From Mycobacterium sp. 852014-50255_SCH5639931 (lineage in GTDB: Bacteria > Actinomycetota > Actinomycetes > Mycobacteriales > Mycobacteriaceae), in the NCBI RefSeq assembly GCF_001665605.1, contig NZ_LZSV01000026.1:1-64000 (forward strand): a stretch of 64,000 nt of DNA, read 5' to 3'. Positions 20,961 to 29,223 of the stretch are shown here, one piece after another. Below the pieces are notes generated by a model that worked only from the letters and a program-made list of their open reading frames with translations, ran no database searches and was not told the origin of the DNA. The position numbers and the translations under genes were made by a program. Every line of letters starts with the position of its first letter. Positions within the stretch are counted from its first letter, which is position 1.

Positions 20961-21323
20961 CTATTCGGCTTGACCGGCCTGGGCCGCGTCGACGTCGAAC
21001 GCCTTGATTTGCTGCACCAAGTCTTCGAGAGCAGCCGGCGGCAGCGCCCCGGCCTGGTTGAACAGCAGTTTGCCCTTTTTGAAGGCCATCAGCGTGGGGA
21101 TGGAACGGACCTGGGCGGCCGCGGCCAGCTGCTGCTCGGCCTCGGTGTCGACCTTGGCGTGCACGATGTCGGGGTGCTTCTCCGCGGACGCCTGGAATGT
21201 GGGCCCGAACTGGCGGCACGGCCCGCACCAGGACGCCCAGAAATCGACGAGCACGATGTCGTTGCCCTCGATGGTTTCGTTGAACTTCTCAGCGGTGAGA
21301 TCGAGTGTTGTCACATTTGCCAT
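20961..21323 (-). CDS. trxB1: Thioredoxin
   Basis: This 120-residue thioredoxin has the active site WCGPC (Cys33, Cys36) and the cis-Pro loop RSIPTLMAF. It reduces protein disulfides in the cytoplasm with thioredoxin reductase. The ATG at 21323 (MANVTTLDLT) is supported by the domain boundary; the frame is open 25 codons upstream. By sequence (AEKFNETI, LLFNQAGALPPAALE) it matches the M. tuberculosis gene called trxB1, next to echA12. The neighbouring trxA and ctpD genes of M. tuberculosis are absent. Confidence 0.95.
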   Translation of the reverse strand: MANVTTLDLTAEKFNETIEGNDIVLVDFWASWCGPCRQFGPTFQASAEKHPDIVHAKVDTEAEQQLAAAAQVRSIPTLMAFKKGKLLFNQAGALPPAALEDLVQQIKAFDVDAAQAGQAE

Positions 21324-21581
21324 AACGCCCGAACGCGACGTGATGTTCCCCGGTTGCCAGGCCGCTGATACCCGACCACGCCGGACCTGCCGGGCCATCC
21401 GAACCCCTTTCCCAGGTTTGCCTGCCGCGCAAAGGATGCGGGCTCGTGCCCGGTTCGCCGCGACGACATCGACGCGTAACCGGCCCGCGGCCCGCCGTAG
21501 GTTACGGTTGCGTACGTTTTCCCACGTCGGACAGACTGATGCGGACGATTCGCCGCCTCAGGGACCAGTGAGGAAATCGCG

Positions 21582-23408
21582 TTGGGCCACTACATCGCTA
21601 ACGTCCGTGATCTCGAGTTCAACCTGTTCGAAGTGCTCGGCGTGGGCGCTGTGCTGGGCACCGCAAGCTATAGCGACCTCGACGTGGAAACGGCGCGAAC
21701 GATCCTGGCCGAAGCCGCCCGCCTGGCGGAGGGCCCGGTGGCCGAGTCCTTCGCGTTCGCCGACCGCAACCCGCCGGTCTTCGACCCCGCCGAGCACACG
21801 ATCACCGTGCCGGACGAGTTGGTCAAGACCGTGGAGGTGATCAAGGAAGCCGGCTGGTGGCGACTGATGCTCGACGAAGAGATCGGCGGCATGGCGGCAC
21901 CGCCACCGCTGGCGTGGGCGGTCAACGAAATGATCCTCTGCGCCAACCCTTCCGCCAACTTCTTCTGCCTCGGCCCGTTGATGGCACAGGCCCTGTACGT
22001 CGAGGGCAACGAGGAGCAGCGACGCTGGGCGGCGGAGGGCGTGGAGCGCGGCTGGGCGGCCACCATGGTGCTCACCGAGCCCGACGCGGGCTCCGACGTC
22101 GGCGCCGGTCGGGCCAAGGCCATCGCACAGCCCGACGGCACCTGGCATATCGAGGGCGTCAAGCGGTTCATCTCCGGCGGGGACGTGGGCACCACCGCCG
22201 ACAACGTCTTTCACCTGGTGCTGGCCCGGCCGGAGGGCGCCGGCCCGGGCACCAAAGGGCTTAGCCTCTTCTACGTCCCGCAATTCCTGTTCGACCCGGA
22301 CACGTTCGAACTCGGCGCGCGCAACGGGGTCTTCGCCACCGGGCTGGAACACAAAATGGGGATCAAGTCCTCCCCGACATGCGAATTGACCTTCGGTGCA
22401 ACAGATTCGCCCGCCGTCGGTTACCTGGTCGGCGACGTGCACAACGGGATCGCGCAGATGTTCACCGTGATCGAGCACGCGCGCATGACGATCGGCGTGA
22501 AGGCCGCCGGCACCCTGTCCACGGGCTATCTGAACGCGCTGGCCTTCGCCAAAGAGCGGGTGCAGGGCGCAGACCTGACGCAGATGGCCGACAAGACCGC
22601 GCCGCGGGTCACCATCATCCACCACCCCGATGTGCGCCGCAGCCTGATGACGCAGAAGGCCTACGCCGAGGGTTTGCGGGCGCTGTACCTCTACGCCGCC
22701 GCGCACCAGGATGACGCTGTGGCGCAACATGTTTCGGGGGCAGACCACGGGATGGCGCACCGCGTCGACGACCTACTGCTGCCGATCGTGAAGGGCGTGA
22801 GCTCCGAACGGGCCTACGAAATCCTCACCGAGTCGCTGCAGACGCTGGGCGGTTCGGGCTTCCTGCAGGACTATCCCCTCGAGCAGTACATCCGGGACTC
22901 CAAGATCGATTCCCTCTACGAGGGCACCACCGCGATCCAGGCGCTGGATTTCTTCTTCCGCAAGATCGTTCGCGACCGCGGTGAGGCCCTGCAGTTCGTG
23001 ACGGCTCAGATCACCGAGACCATCGATGCCTGCGACGAGGCCCTCAAGCCGCAGGCCCAACTGCTGCAGACCGCGCTCGACGAGGTCATGGCGATGACAG
23101 GCGCGTTGACCGGATACCTGATGTCCGCCGCGCAGCACGCAGGCGAGATCTACAAGGTGGGGCTCGGATCGGTGCGCTACCTGCTCGCGGTCGGCGATCT
23201 GCTGATCGGCTGGCGATTGCTGGTGCAGGCGGGGGTCGCGCACGCGGCGTTGGCCGACGCGGCCGGCACCGACGCCGCCTTCTATCGGGGCAAGGTGGCG
23301 ACCGCGGCGTTCTTCGCCAAGAACATGCTTCCGAAGCTCACAGCGCTGCGCAAAGTCATCGAGTCCATCGACGGCGAGATCATGCGCGTTCCGGAACAGG
23401 CGTTCTGA
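21582..23408 (+). CDS. fadE15: Acyl-CoA dehydrogenase
   Basis: This 608-residue protein belongs to the long acyl-CoA dehydrogenase subfamily with a C-terminal extension. FAD/substrate-binding segments include MVLTEPDAGSDVGAGRAKA (about 160) and the C-terminal catalytic region around QTLGGSGFLQDYPLEQYIRDSKIDSLYEGTTAIQ (about 420-455). The TTG start at 21582 follows GAGGAAA at good spacing and gives the M. tuberculosis FadE15 N-terminus MGHYIANVRDLEFNLF. It probably oxidises acyl-CoA in beta-oxidation. It is transcribed divergently from the thioredoxin gene. Confidence 0.95.
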   Translation: MGHYIANVRDLEFNLFEVLGVGAVLGTASYSDLDVETARTILAEAARLAEGPVAESFAFADRNPPVFDPAEHTITVPDELVKTVEVIKEAGWWRLMLDEEIGGMAAPPPLAWAVNEMILCANPSANFFCLGPLMAQALYVEGNEEQRRWAAEGVERGWAATMVLTEPDAGSDVGAGRAKAIAQPDGTWHIEGVKRFISGGDVGTTADNVFHLVLARPEGAGPGTKGLSLFYVPQFLFDPDTFELGARNGVFATGLEHKMGIKSSPTCELTFGATDSPAVGYLVGDVHNGIAQMFTVIEHARMTIGVKAAGTLSTGYLNALAFAKERVQGADLTQMADKTAPRVTIIHHPDVRRSLMTQKAYAEGLRALYLYAAAHQDDAVAQHVSGADHGMAHRVDDLLLPIVKGVSSERAYEILTESLQTLGGSGFLQDYPLEQYIRDSKIDSLYEGTTAIQALDFFFRKIVRDRGEALQFVTAQITETIDACDEALKPQAQLLQTALDEVMAMTGALTGYLMSAAQHAGEIYKVGLGSVRYLLAVGDLLIGWRLLVQAGVAHAALADAAGTDAAFYRGKVATAAFFAKNMLPKLTALRKVIESIDGEIMRVPEQAF

Positions 23409-23496
23409 CCGCCCCCGCATTACACACACAGGTTAGCTACAGCTTCGACGGGTAATAACCATTCCGTTGGGTCCAACCATGATTGGAGAAACGTTG

Positions 23497-24288
23497 ATGT
23501 CTGCCAGCTGTCCAACGCCCCGGCGCACCCGGTTCGCGATCCTCGCGGTCACCGGGGTCGCCGCGTTGTCCGTCGCCGCGTGCAGTTCGTCCAACAAAGC
23601 AACCCCGACGACGTCGACCTCGACGTCCACCTCGGTGGTGACCTCGACGACCACGTCGCCGGCCCCGGCCAGCGGCGAAGCCCGGGTCAGCGGCCTGATC
23701 GCGTCGGTGGCGGGCAACTCCATCCGGGTCACCAAGGAAGACAATTCCACCGCCGCGGTCAACTTCACCTCGACCACCAAGGTCACCGAGACCACGCCCG
23801 CCGCGCTGACCGACGTCACCTCCGGCAGCTGCGTCACCGTGCGGCCGACCCAGCCGGCCCAGGGCGGCCAGCCCGTCACCGCGGCGTCCGTGAAGGTCAG
23901 CCCCTCCGTGAACGGCGCCTGCCCGGCCAAGCCGGCGGGGCAGGGTTCGGGACCGAGTTCCACCACCCCGGCGCCCCCGGGCTCACCCGCGCCGGCCCCG
24001 AAGCCGGCCCCGGTCCGCGGCTCGGTGGCGTCGGTGTCGGGTAACACCATCAACGTCACCGGCACCGACCCCAGCGGCAACACCACGCAGACCGCGGTGA
24101 CGGTCGATGGCAAGACCAAGTACAGCAAGCAGGCCTCCGCGACCGCCGATGCGATTGCGCAGGGTAAGTGCCTCTGGGCGCGCGGAACGATGGACAACGG
24201 GGGCGCGCTCCAGGCGACCAGCATCAACGTGCGGCAGGCCACCGACGGCAAATGCGGCAAGCCCAAGCAGCCCGGCCAGGGCGGCTGA
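23497..24288 (+). CDS. Lipoprotein with two DUF5666-type beta repeats
   Basis: This 263-residue exported lipoprotein has a signal peptide ending in lipobox LSVAAC (Cys at about 28). A Thr/Ser-rich spacer (about 30-60) follows, then two similar beta domains of the DUF5666 type (about 65-125 and 175-235; each GSVASVSGNTINVTG-like with a CVTVRP- or CLWARG-type segment). The domains are joined by a Pro/Ala linker. The ATG at 23497 has GGAGAAA 7 bases upstream. The next gene is a paralogue in the same direction. Ligand and function are unknown. Confidence 0.85.
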   Translation: MSASCPTPRRTRFAILAVTGVAALSVAACSSSNKATPTTSTSTSTSVVTSTTTSPAPASGEARVSGLIASVAGNSIRVTKEDNSTAAVNFTSTTKVTETTPAALTDVTSGSCVTVRPTQPAQGGQPVTAASVKVSPSVNGACPAKPAGQGSGPSSTTPAPPGSPAPAPKPAPVRGSVASVSGNTINVTGTDPSGNTTQTAVTVDGKTKYSKQASATADAIAQGKCLWARGTMDNGGALQATSINVRQATDGKCGKPKQPGQGG

Positions 24289-24321
24289 CCGAGGCCGAGA
24301 CCGGCTGAGATTACCGTCACT

Positions 24322-24358
24322 CCAGGCGGGCGCGGTGGTGATAACCGCGCTCGCCTGG
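24322..24358 (+). terminator. 15-bp hairpin between the two lipoprotein genes
   Basis: Arms 24322-24336 (CCAGGCGGGCGCGGT) and 24344-24358 pair with a single G-T wobble around the loop GGTGATA. It lies 34 bases after the first lipoprotein stop. Confidence 0.75.
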
Positions 24359-24401
24359 GTATTCGCTGGCGACGGTTAACCGCGCGATCGGAGATGTGAC
24401 G

Positions 24402-25139
24402 ATGCCTGCCACCCCGGTGAAACCCCGGCTCGCCCGGCTTGCGCTCGTAGCCGTCGTCGCGGTGATCCTGCTGTGCGTCGCCATGTGCCGTTCGAGCGAC
24501 ACGAAATCCAGCAGCCCCGTCAAGCCCTCGGTGCCGGCGGCCGCCCCGCCCAGCGCGGTGCCAAGCACGGCCCCGCCCCCGGCACCCCCGCCGGTTCCCA
24601 AGGACTACGCGGAGGGGCTGATCGAGTCGGTATCGGGCGGCACCATTCAGCTCAGGACGCGAACCGGAAGCGCGACGGTGGACTTCGCGCCGTCGACGCG
24701 GATCGTGCAGGTCGCGCCGGCCAAGCTGACCGACGTCATCCCCGGCAGTTGCGTCAACGTGCGGGCCACCCCGCAGAGCGCGCCGACCGGTGGCGCGATC
24801 ACCGCGCAGGCGGTGACCATCACCTCCGCAGTCGACGGCAAGTGCCCGCCGCCGGCGGGCTTCTACGGCACGGTCACGTCGGTCGCTGGTGACACGATCG
24901 CGGTCAACGGCATCGGCGCGCAGGCGAACCCGACCACCGTGACGGTCGCCAACTCGACCTCATACCAGCTGCAGACGCCGTCGGACGCCCAGGCGATCGG
25001 GAACGGTAAGTGCATGGGGGCTCAGGGAATTCAGGACGCCGGCGTGCTGCACGCGATGACGATCAGCCTGCAGACGTGCCCGCCGATGGGGCATCCGCAC
25101 CACCACCTGCACCTGCCGCATCTGCCCTTCCACCTTTAG
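24402..25139 (+). CDS. Second DUF5666-type lipoprotein with histidine-rich C-terminus
   Basis: This 245-residue protein has a hydrophobic N-terminus ending LLCVAMCRSS, a probable lipobox. A Pro/Ala/Ser spacer (about 30-66) follows, then two beta repeats (GLIESVSGGTIQLRTRTG, GTVTSVAGDTIAVNG) each with a paired-Cys segment (GSCVNVRA, GKCPPP, GKCMGA, QTCPPM). The tail GHPHHHLHLPHLPFHL carries seven histidines and could bind metal. The ATG at 24402 is better spaced from GGAG (24390) than the GTG at 24396. It is a paralogue of the preceding gene. Function unknown. Confidence 0.85.
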   Translation: MPATPVKPRLARLALVAVVAVILLCVAMCRSSDTKSSSPVKPSVPAAAPPSAVPSTAPPPAPPPVPKDYAEGLIESVSGGTIQLRTRTGSATVDFAPSTRIVQVAPAKLTDVIPGSCVNVRATPQSAPTGGAITAQAVTITSAVDGKCPPPAGFYGTVTSVAGDTIAVNGIGAQANPTTVTVANSTSYQLQTPSDAQAIGNGKCMGAQGIQDAGVLHAMTISLQTCPPMGHPHHHLHLPHLPFHL

Positions 25140-25160
25140 CGCTTTAGGGCGGGTGCAGAT

Positions 25161-25508
25161 TCAGACGGTAAAACCGAGGGCACGCAGCTGTTCGCGCCCG
25201 TCTTCGGTGATCTTGTCGGGCCCCCACGGCGGGTTCCACACCCAGTTGATCCGCAGCTCGTCCACCAGCCCGCTGCTGACGAGCGCGCTGCGTGACTGGT
25301 CCTCGATGACGTCGGTCAGCGGGCAGGCCGCCGAGGTCAACGTCATGTCGATCAGGGCGACGGTTCCCTCGTCGCCCTCTTCCACGTTGAGGCCGTAGAC
25401 CAGTCCGAGATCGACGACGTTGATGCCCAATTCGGGGTCGACGACGTCGCGCATCGCCTCCTCGAGGTCGGCAAGGAATTCGTCATCCGGTGCGGCGGTC
25501 TCGCTCAT
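25161..25508 (-). CDS. sufT: SufT/MIP18-family (DUF59) Fe-S maturation protein (Rv1466-like)
   Basis: This 115-residue protein has the DUF59 core: EEAMRDVVDPELGINVVDLGLVY (about 15-37) and the conserved Cys in TSAACPLTD. Such proteins help deliver Fe-S clusters to targets. It is the last gene of the suf operon and overlaps the sufU 3' end by 26 bases, so the two are co-translated. The characteristic WNPPWGPDKI motif is present. Confidence 0.93.
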   Translation of the reverse strand: MSETAAPDDEFLADLEEAMRDVVDPELGINVVDLGLVYGLNVEEGDEGTVALIDMTLTSAACPLTDVIEDQSRSALVSSGLVDELRINWVWNPPWGPDKITEDGREQLRALGFTV

Positions 25509-25983
25509 TTTCTTCCTCCTCGAAGTCCGCGCCCCTGTCAGTGCAAGCCTGGGCCAATGCGTCCTTGAACGCCATCCATCCCAGCAGTGCGCATTTCACC
25601 CGGGCCGGGTATTTGGCCACTCCGGCGAACGCGATCCCGTCACCCAGGATCTCCTCGTCACCCTCGATGGTGCCGCGCGAGGACACCATTTCGGTGAACG
25701 CGGTGATGGTGTGCAGCGCCTCGGGCACCGTCTGGCCGATCACCTGCTGGGTGAGCACCGAGGTGGCCGCCTGGCTGATCGAACAGCCTTGGCCGTCGTA
25801 GGAGACGTCCGCGACGCGCCGGCCGTCGTCGGACAGCGCCACCCGCAGCGTCACCTCGTCACCGCAGACCGGATTGACGTGGTGGACCTGCGCGCCGAAC
25901 GGCTCCCGCAGCCCGCGGTGCTGCGGATGCTTGTAGTGATCGAGGATCACGTCCTGATACATCTGCTCCAGGCGCACTGTCAT
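25483..25983 (-). CDS. sufU: SufU, zinc-dependent sulfur transfer protein of the SUF system
   Basis: This 166-residue protein accepts persulfide sulfur from SufS in Gram-positive-type SUF systems. The zinc/active-site residues Cys40 and Asp42 (NPVCGDE), Cys67 (GQGCSIS) and Cys131 (VKCALLGW) are present. The ATG at 25983 overlaps the sufS stop by 4 bases. The C-terminus is unusually acidic and then basic (FEEEENERDRRTG) and overlaps the sufT start. Confidence 0.95.
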   Translation of the reverse strand: MTVRLEQMYQDVILDHYKHPQHRGLREPFGAQVHHVNPVCGDEVTLRVALSDDGRRVADVSYDGQGCSISQAATSVLTQQVIGQTVPEALHTITAFTEMVSSRGTIEGDEEILGDGIAFAGVAKYPARVKCALLGWMAFKDALAQACTDRGADFEEEENERDRRTG

Positions 25984-27227
25984 TGTCTCCCAAAGAATTC
26001 GAGCGCGCGCCGCACTCCGGCCACCAGACGCTCGACCTCGTCGGGGGTGTTGTAGACGGCGAACGACGCCCGGGCGGTGGCCGCCACGCCGAACCGGCGG
26101 TGCAGCGGCATCGCGCAGTGATGCCCCACGCGCACCGCGACGCCATCGTCGTCGAGCACCTGCCCGACGTCGTGCGCGTGCACGCCGTCGACGACGAAGG
26201 AGACGGGCGAGCAACGGTTTTCCATGGCGGTCGGCCCGACGATACGCACGCCGTCGATGCCCGAGAGGCCCTCGAGGGCCGCGGCGACCAGCTCGCGCTC
26301 GTGCGCCTCGACGGCGTCCATGCCGATGGCGTCCAGATAGCGCGCGGCCGCGCCCAACCCGACCACCTGGGAGGTCATCGGCGTGCCGGCCTCGAACCGT
26401 TGCGGCGCGGGCGCGTAGGTCGACGCCTCCATCGTCACCGTCTCGATCATCGACCCACCGGTGAGAAACGGCGGCAGCTGCGACAACACCTCGCGACGGG
26501 CGTAGAGCACGCCGACCCCGTTGGGGGCCAACATCTTATGCCCGGAGAAGGCGGCGAAGTCGACGCCGAGCGCGTGCAGGTCGACCGGCTCGTGGGGCAC
26601 CGACTGGCAGGCGTCCAGCACCGTCACCGCGCCCACCGCGTGAGCGCGACCGACCAGTTCGGCCACCGGCGCCACCGCGCCCGTCACGTTCGAATGATGG
26701 CTGAAAGCAACGACTTTCACGCGCCCGTCAAGCTCCAGCGAGTCCAGGTCGATGCGCCCGTCGTCGGTGACCCCGTACCAGCGCAGCGTGGCGCCGCTGC
26801 GGCGGGCCAGCTCCTGCCACGGGACGATGTTGGCGTGGTGCTCCAGCTCGGTGGTGACGATGACGTCGCCCTCGCCCACGGCCCGGTCGAACCGCTTGTC
26901 GCCCAGCACATATGACGCCAAGTTCAGCGCCTCGGTGGCGTTGCGGGTGAACACCAGCTCGTCGGCATCGGCGCCGACGAACGCGGCGATGTCCGCGCGA
27001 CCCTGCTCGTAGGCGTCGGTCGCCTCCTCCATCAGCTGGTGCGCACCACGATGCACCGCGCCGTTGGAGGTGATCAGAAACTCGCGCTCGGCGTCGAGTA
27101 CCTGCAGCGGGCGCTGGGACGTCGCGCCTGAATCCAGGTACGCCAACTGCTTTCCGCCGCGCATCACGCGCTTCAAGATGGGGAAGTCGGCGCGAATCGC
27201 GTCGACGTCCAGTGCTGTCCCCGTCAT
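25980..27227 (-). CDS. sufS: SufS cysteine desulfurase
   Basis: This 415-residue class V PLP enzyme takes sulfur from L-cysteine for Fe-S assembly (named csd in M. tuberculosis). The PLP lysine is Lys231 (FSGHKML). The catalytic Cys is Cys371 in RVGHHCAMP, on the short loop of type II desulfurases that need SufU. The gene begins 2 bases after sufC and overlaps sufU (ATGA). Confidence 0.96.
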   Translation of the reverse strand: MTGTALDVDAIRADFPILKRVMRGGKQLAYLDSGATSQRPLQVLDAEREFLITSNGAVHRGAHQLMEEATDAYEQGRADIAAFVGADADELVFTRNATEALNLASYVLGDKRFDRAVGEGDVIVTTELEHHANIVPWQELARRSGATLRWYGVTDDGRIDLDSLELDGRVKVVAFSHHSNVTGAVAPVAELVGRAHAVGAVTVLDACQSVPHEPVDLHALGVDFAAFSGHKMLAPNGVGVLYARREVLSQLPPFLTGGSMIETVTMEASTYAPAPQRFEAGTPMTSQVVGLGAAARYLDAIGMDAVEAHERELVAAALEGLSGIDGVRIVGPTAMENRCSPVSFVVDGVHAHDVGQVLDDDGVAVRVGHHCAMPLHRRFGVAATARASFAVYNTPDEVERLVAGVRRALEFFGRQ

Positions 27228-27229
27228 GC

Positions 27230-28012
27230 TTAAGCCCCTGCGGCCGCCGCTTCGGTGAAGCGCACGTAGCCGCTCTCCTCAAGTTCGTCGGCCAGCTCCG
27301 GCCCGCCCGATTCGACGATCCGACCCCCGACGAACACGTGCACGAACTGCGGCCGGATGTAACGCAGGATCCGGGTGTAGTGGGTAATGAGCAGGATGCC
27401 GCCGTGCTCGGCCTCGGCGTAACGATTCACGCCCTCACTCACCACCCGCAGCGCGTCCACGTCCAGACCGGAGTCGGTCTCGTCGAGGATGGCGATCTTG
27501 GGCTTGAGCAAGCCCAGCTGCAGGATCTCGTGGCGCTTCTTCTCGCCGCCGGAAAACCCCTCGTTGACACTGCGTTCGGCGAACGCCGGGTCGATGTCGA
27601 GGTCGCTCAAGGCGGCCTTGACCTCCTTGACCCAGTGCCGCAGTTTCGGCGGCTCGCCGCGGACGGCGGTCGCGGCGCTGCGCAGGAAGTTCGACATCGA
27701 CACGCCCGGAACCTCGACGGGGTACTGCATGGCCAGGAACAATCCGGCGCGGGCGCGCTCGTCGACGCTCATGTCCAGGACGTTCTGGCCGTCCAGCGTG
27801 ATCGACCCGGACGTCACCCGGTACTTCGGGTGACCGGCGATCGCGTAGGACAGCGTGGACTTGCCCGAGCCGTTGGGCCCCATCACCGCATGCGTCTCAC
27901 CGGAATTCACGGTCAGGTTGACGCCGTTGAGGATGGGGATCTCGCGGCTTCCCTCGGGCGCGTTCGGGTCTTCGACGCTGACGTGCAGGTCTTTGATTTC
28001 CAATGTCGTCAT
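27230..28012 (-). CDS. sufC: SufC, ABC-type ATPase of the SufBCD scaffold
   Basis: This 260-residue ATPase has Walker A GPNGSGKST (about 45), the SUF-specific signature FSGGEKKRHEI (about 153) and Walker B AILDETDSGLD. It powers cluster assembly on SufB-SufD. The ATG at 28012 overlaps the sufD stop (ATGA). Confidence 0.97.
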   Translation of the reverse strand: MTTLEIKDLHVSVEDPNAPEGSREIPILNGVNLTVNSGETHAVMGPNGSGKSTLSYAIAGHPKYRVTSGSITLDGQNVLDMSVDERARAGLFLAMQYPVEVPGVSMSNFLRSAATAVRGEPPKLRHWVKEVKAALSDLDIDPAFAERSVNEGFSGGEKKRHEILQLGLLKPKIAILDETDSGLDVDALRVVSEGVNRYAEAEHGGILLITHYTRILRYIRPQFVHVFVGGRIVESGGPELADELEESGYVRFTEAAAAGA

Positions 28013-29223
28013 GACGCTGTTGTCTTCTCCGTGATTTCCAGTTCGTGTTCGATGGCGGCGGTCAGGCGCTCCCGGATGTCGGGCACGGCGATCTTCGAGA
28101 TGATCTCGCCGAAGAAGCCGCGCACCACCAGCCGGCGCGCCTGGTCTTCGGGGATGCCGCGGGCACGCAGGTAGAACAGTTGCTCGTCGTCGAAACGCCC
28201 TGTGGCACTGGCGTGCCCGGCGCCGACGATTTCGCCGGTCTCGATCTCCAGGTTGGGCACCGAGTCGGCGCGCGCCCCGTCGGTGAGCACCAGGTTGCGG
28301 TTCACCTCGAAGGTGTCGGTGTCGGTGGCCTCGGCGCGGATCAGCACGTCGCCCACCCAGACGGTGTGCGCGTCGGGCCGCTGCGATGTCGGATCCCCTT
28401 GCAGCGCACCCTTGTAGAGCACGTTGGACTTGCAATTGGGCTGCGCGTGGTCGACCAGCAGCCGCGACTCCAGGTGCTGCCCGTCGTCGGCGAAGTACAA
28501 CCCGAGCAGTTCCGCGTCTCCGCCCGGGGCGGCGTAGCGCACGTTGGCCGACATCCGCACCACTTCGCCGCCCAGGGTGACGGCGACGTGCCGCAGCACC
28601 GCGTCCTTGCCCAGCCGGGCGTGCTGCGCGGAGAGGTGAACCATGTCGTCGGCCCAGTCCGCGATCCACACGACGGTGAGCCGGGCGGCGTCGTCGACGA
28701 TGAATTCAACGTTGTCGGCGTAGGTTCCGCTCCCCCGATGGTCGATCACCACGACCGCCTCGCCGAGTTCGGCGACGCTGATCTGCAGGTGCCCGTATGC
28801 CACCGCACCGGCGCCGGGGCCCGTCACGGTGATGTTGACCGGCTCGGCGATCTGCGTGTCACGCCCGACGCTCACCAGCGTCGCGGAGTTGAACGAAGAA
28901 AATGCTTGCGCCGCAACGCGGTCGGTGGGCGCGCCGCCGCGGCCGAGTCGTTGGTCGCCGCGGCGGACGGTTTCGACCTGCAAGCCGGGCTGTTCACTGA
29001 CGCTGATCTGCGCCTTGCCGGTCGCTTGAGCCGAGCCGTCGTGCAGTCCACGTAGCCGACGCAGCGGGGTGAACCGCCAGAGTTCGTCGCGCCCGCTGGG
29101 CACCTCGAACGCGTCCACGTCGAAGGACGCGAACAACTCGCCCTTGTTCAGGGCAGCAGCGGCGGTCAATTCGCGCCGCCCCACCTCATCGCTACGCTCT
29201 GCATTGTCGCTGGCGCGGGTCAT
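28009..29223 (-). CDS. sufD: SufD, scaffold subunit of SufBCD
   Basis: This 404-residue right-handed beta-helix protein pairs with SufB. Recognisable are the C-terminal family segment FYLRARGIPEDQARRLVVRGFFGEII and the core LLVDHAQPNCKSNVLYKGAL. The first 15-16 residues (MTRASDNAERSDEVGRREL) are encoded by a MIRU-type repeat, including the ATG, which overlaps the sufB stop. This N-terminal segment is therefore repeat-derived rather than part of the SufD fold. Confidence 0.96.
   Translation of the reverse strand: MTRASDNAERSDEVGRRELTAAAALNKGELFASFDVDAFEVPSGRDELWRFTPLRRLRGLHDGSAQATGKAQISVSEQPGLQVETVRRGDQRLGRGGAPTDRVAAQAFSSFNSATLVSVGRDTQIAEPVNITVTGPGAGAVAYGHLQISVAELGEAVVVIDHRGSGTYADNVEFIVDDAARLTVVWIADWADDMVHLSAQHARLGKDAVLRHVAVTLGGEVVRMSANVRYAAPGGDAELLGLYFADDGQHLESRLLVDHAQPNCKSNVLYKGALQGDPTSQRPDAHTVWVGDVLIRAEATDTDTFEVNRNLVLTDGARADSVPNLEIETGEIVGAGHASATGRFDDEQLFYLRARGIPEDQARRLVVRGFFGEIISKIAVPDIRERLTAAIEHELEITEKTTAS
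29172..29220 (-). repeat. MIRU-type repeat at the sufB-sufD junction
   Basis: On the minus strand this reads CGCCAGCGACAATGCAGAGC, then GTAGCGATGAGG, then GGCGGCGCG. It matches the core of mycobacterial interspersed repetitive units as I recall them, and the copies at 30707-30750 and 49936-49978. It supplies the first codons of sufD. Confidence 0.8.

Noticed and set aside
25984..26214. N-terminal extension of SufU
   Set aside because: It is arginine-rich and lies inside the sufS coding region; the SufU family starts at MTVRLEQMYQDVILDHY, which coincides with the ATGA overlap.
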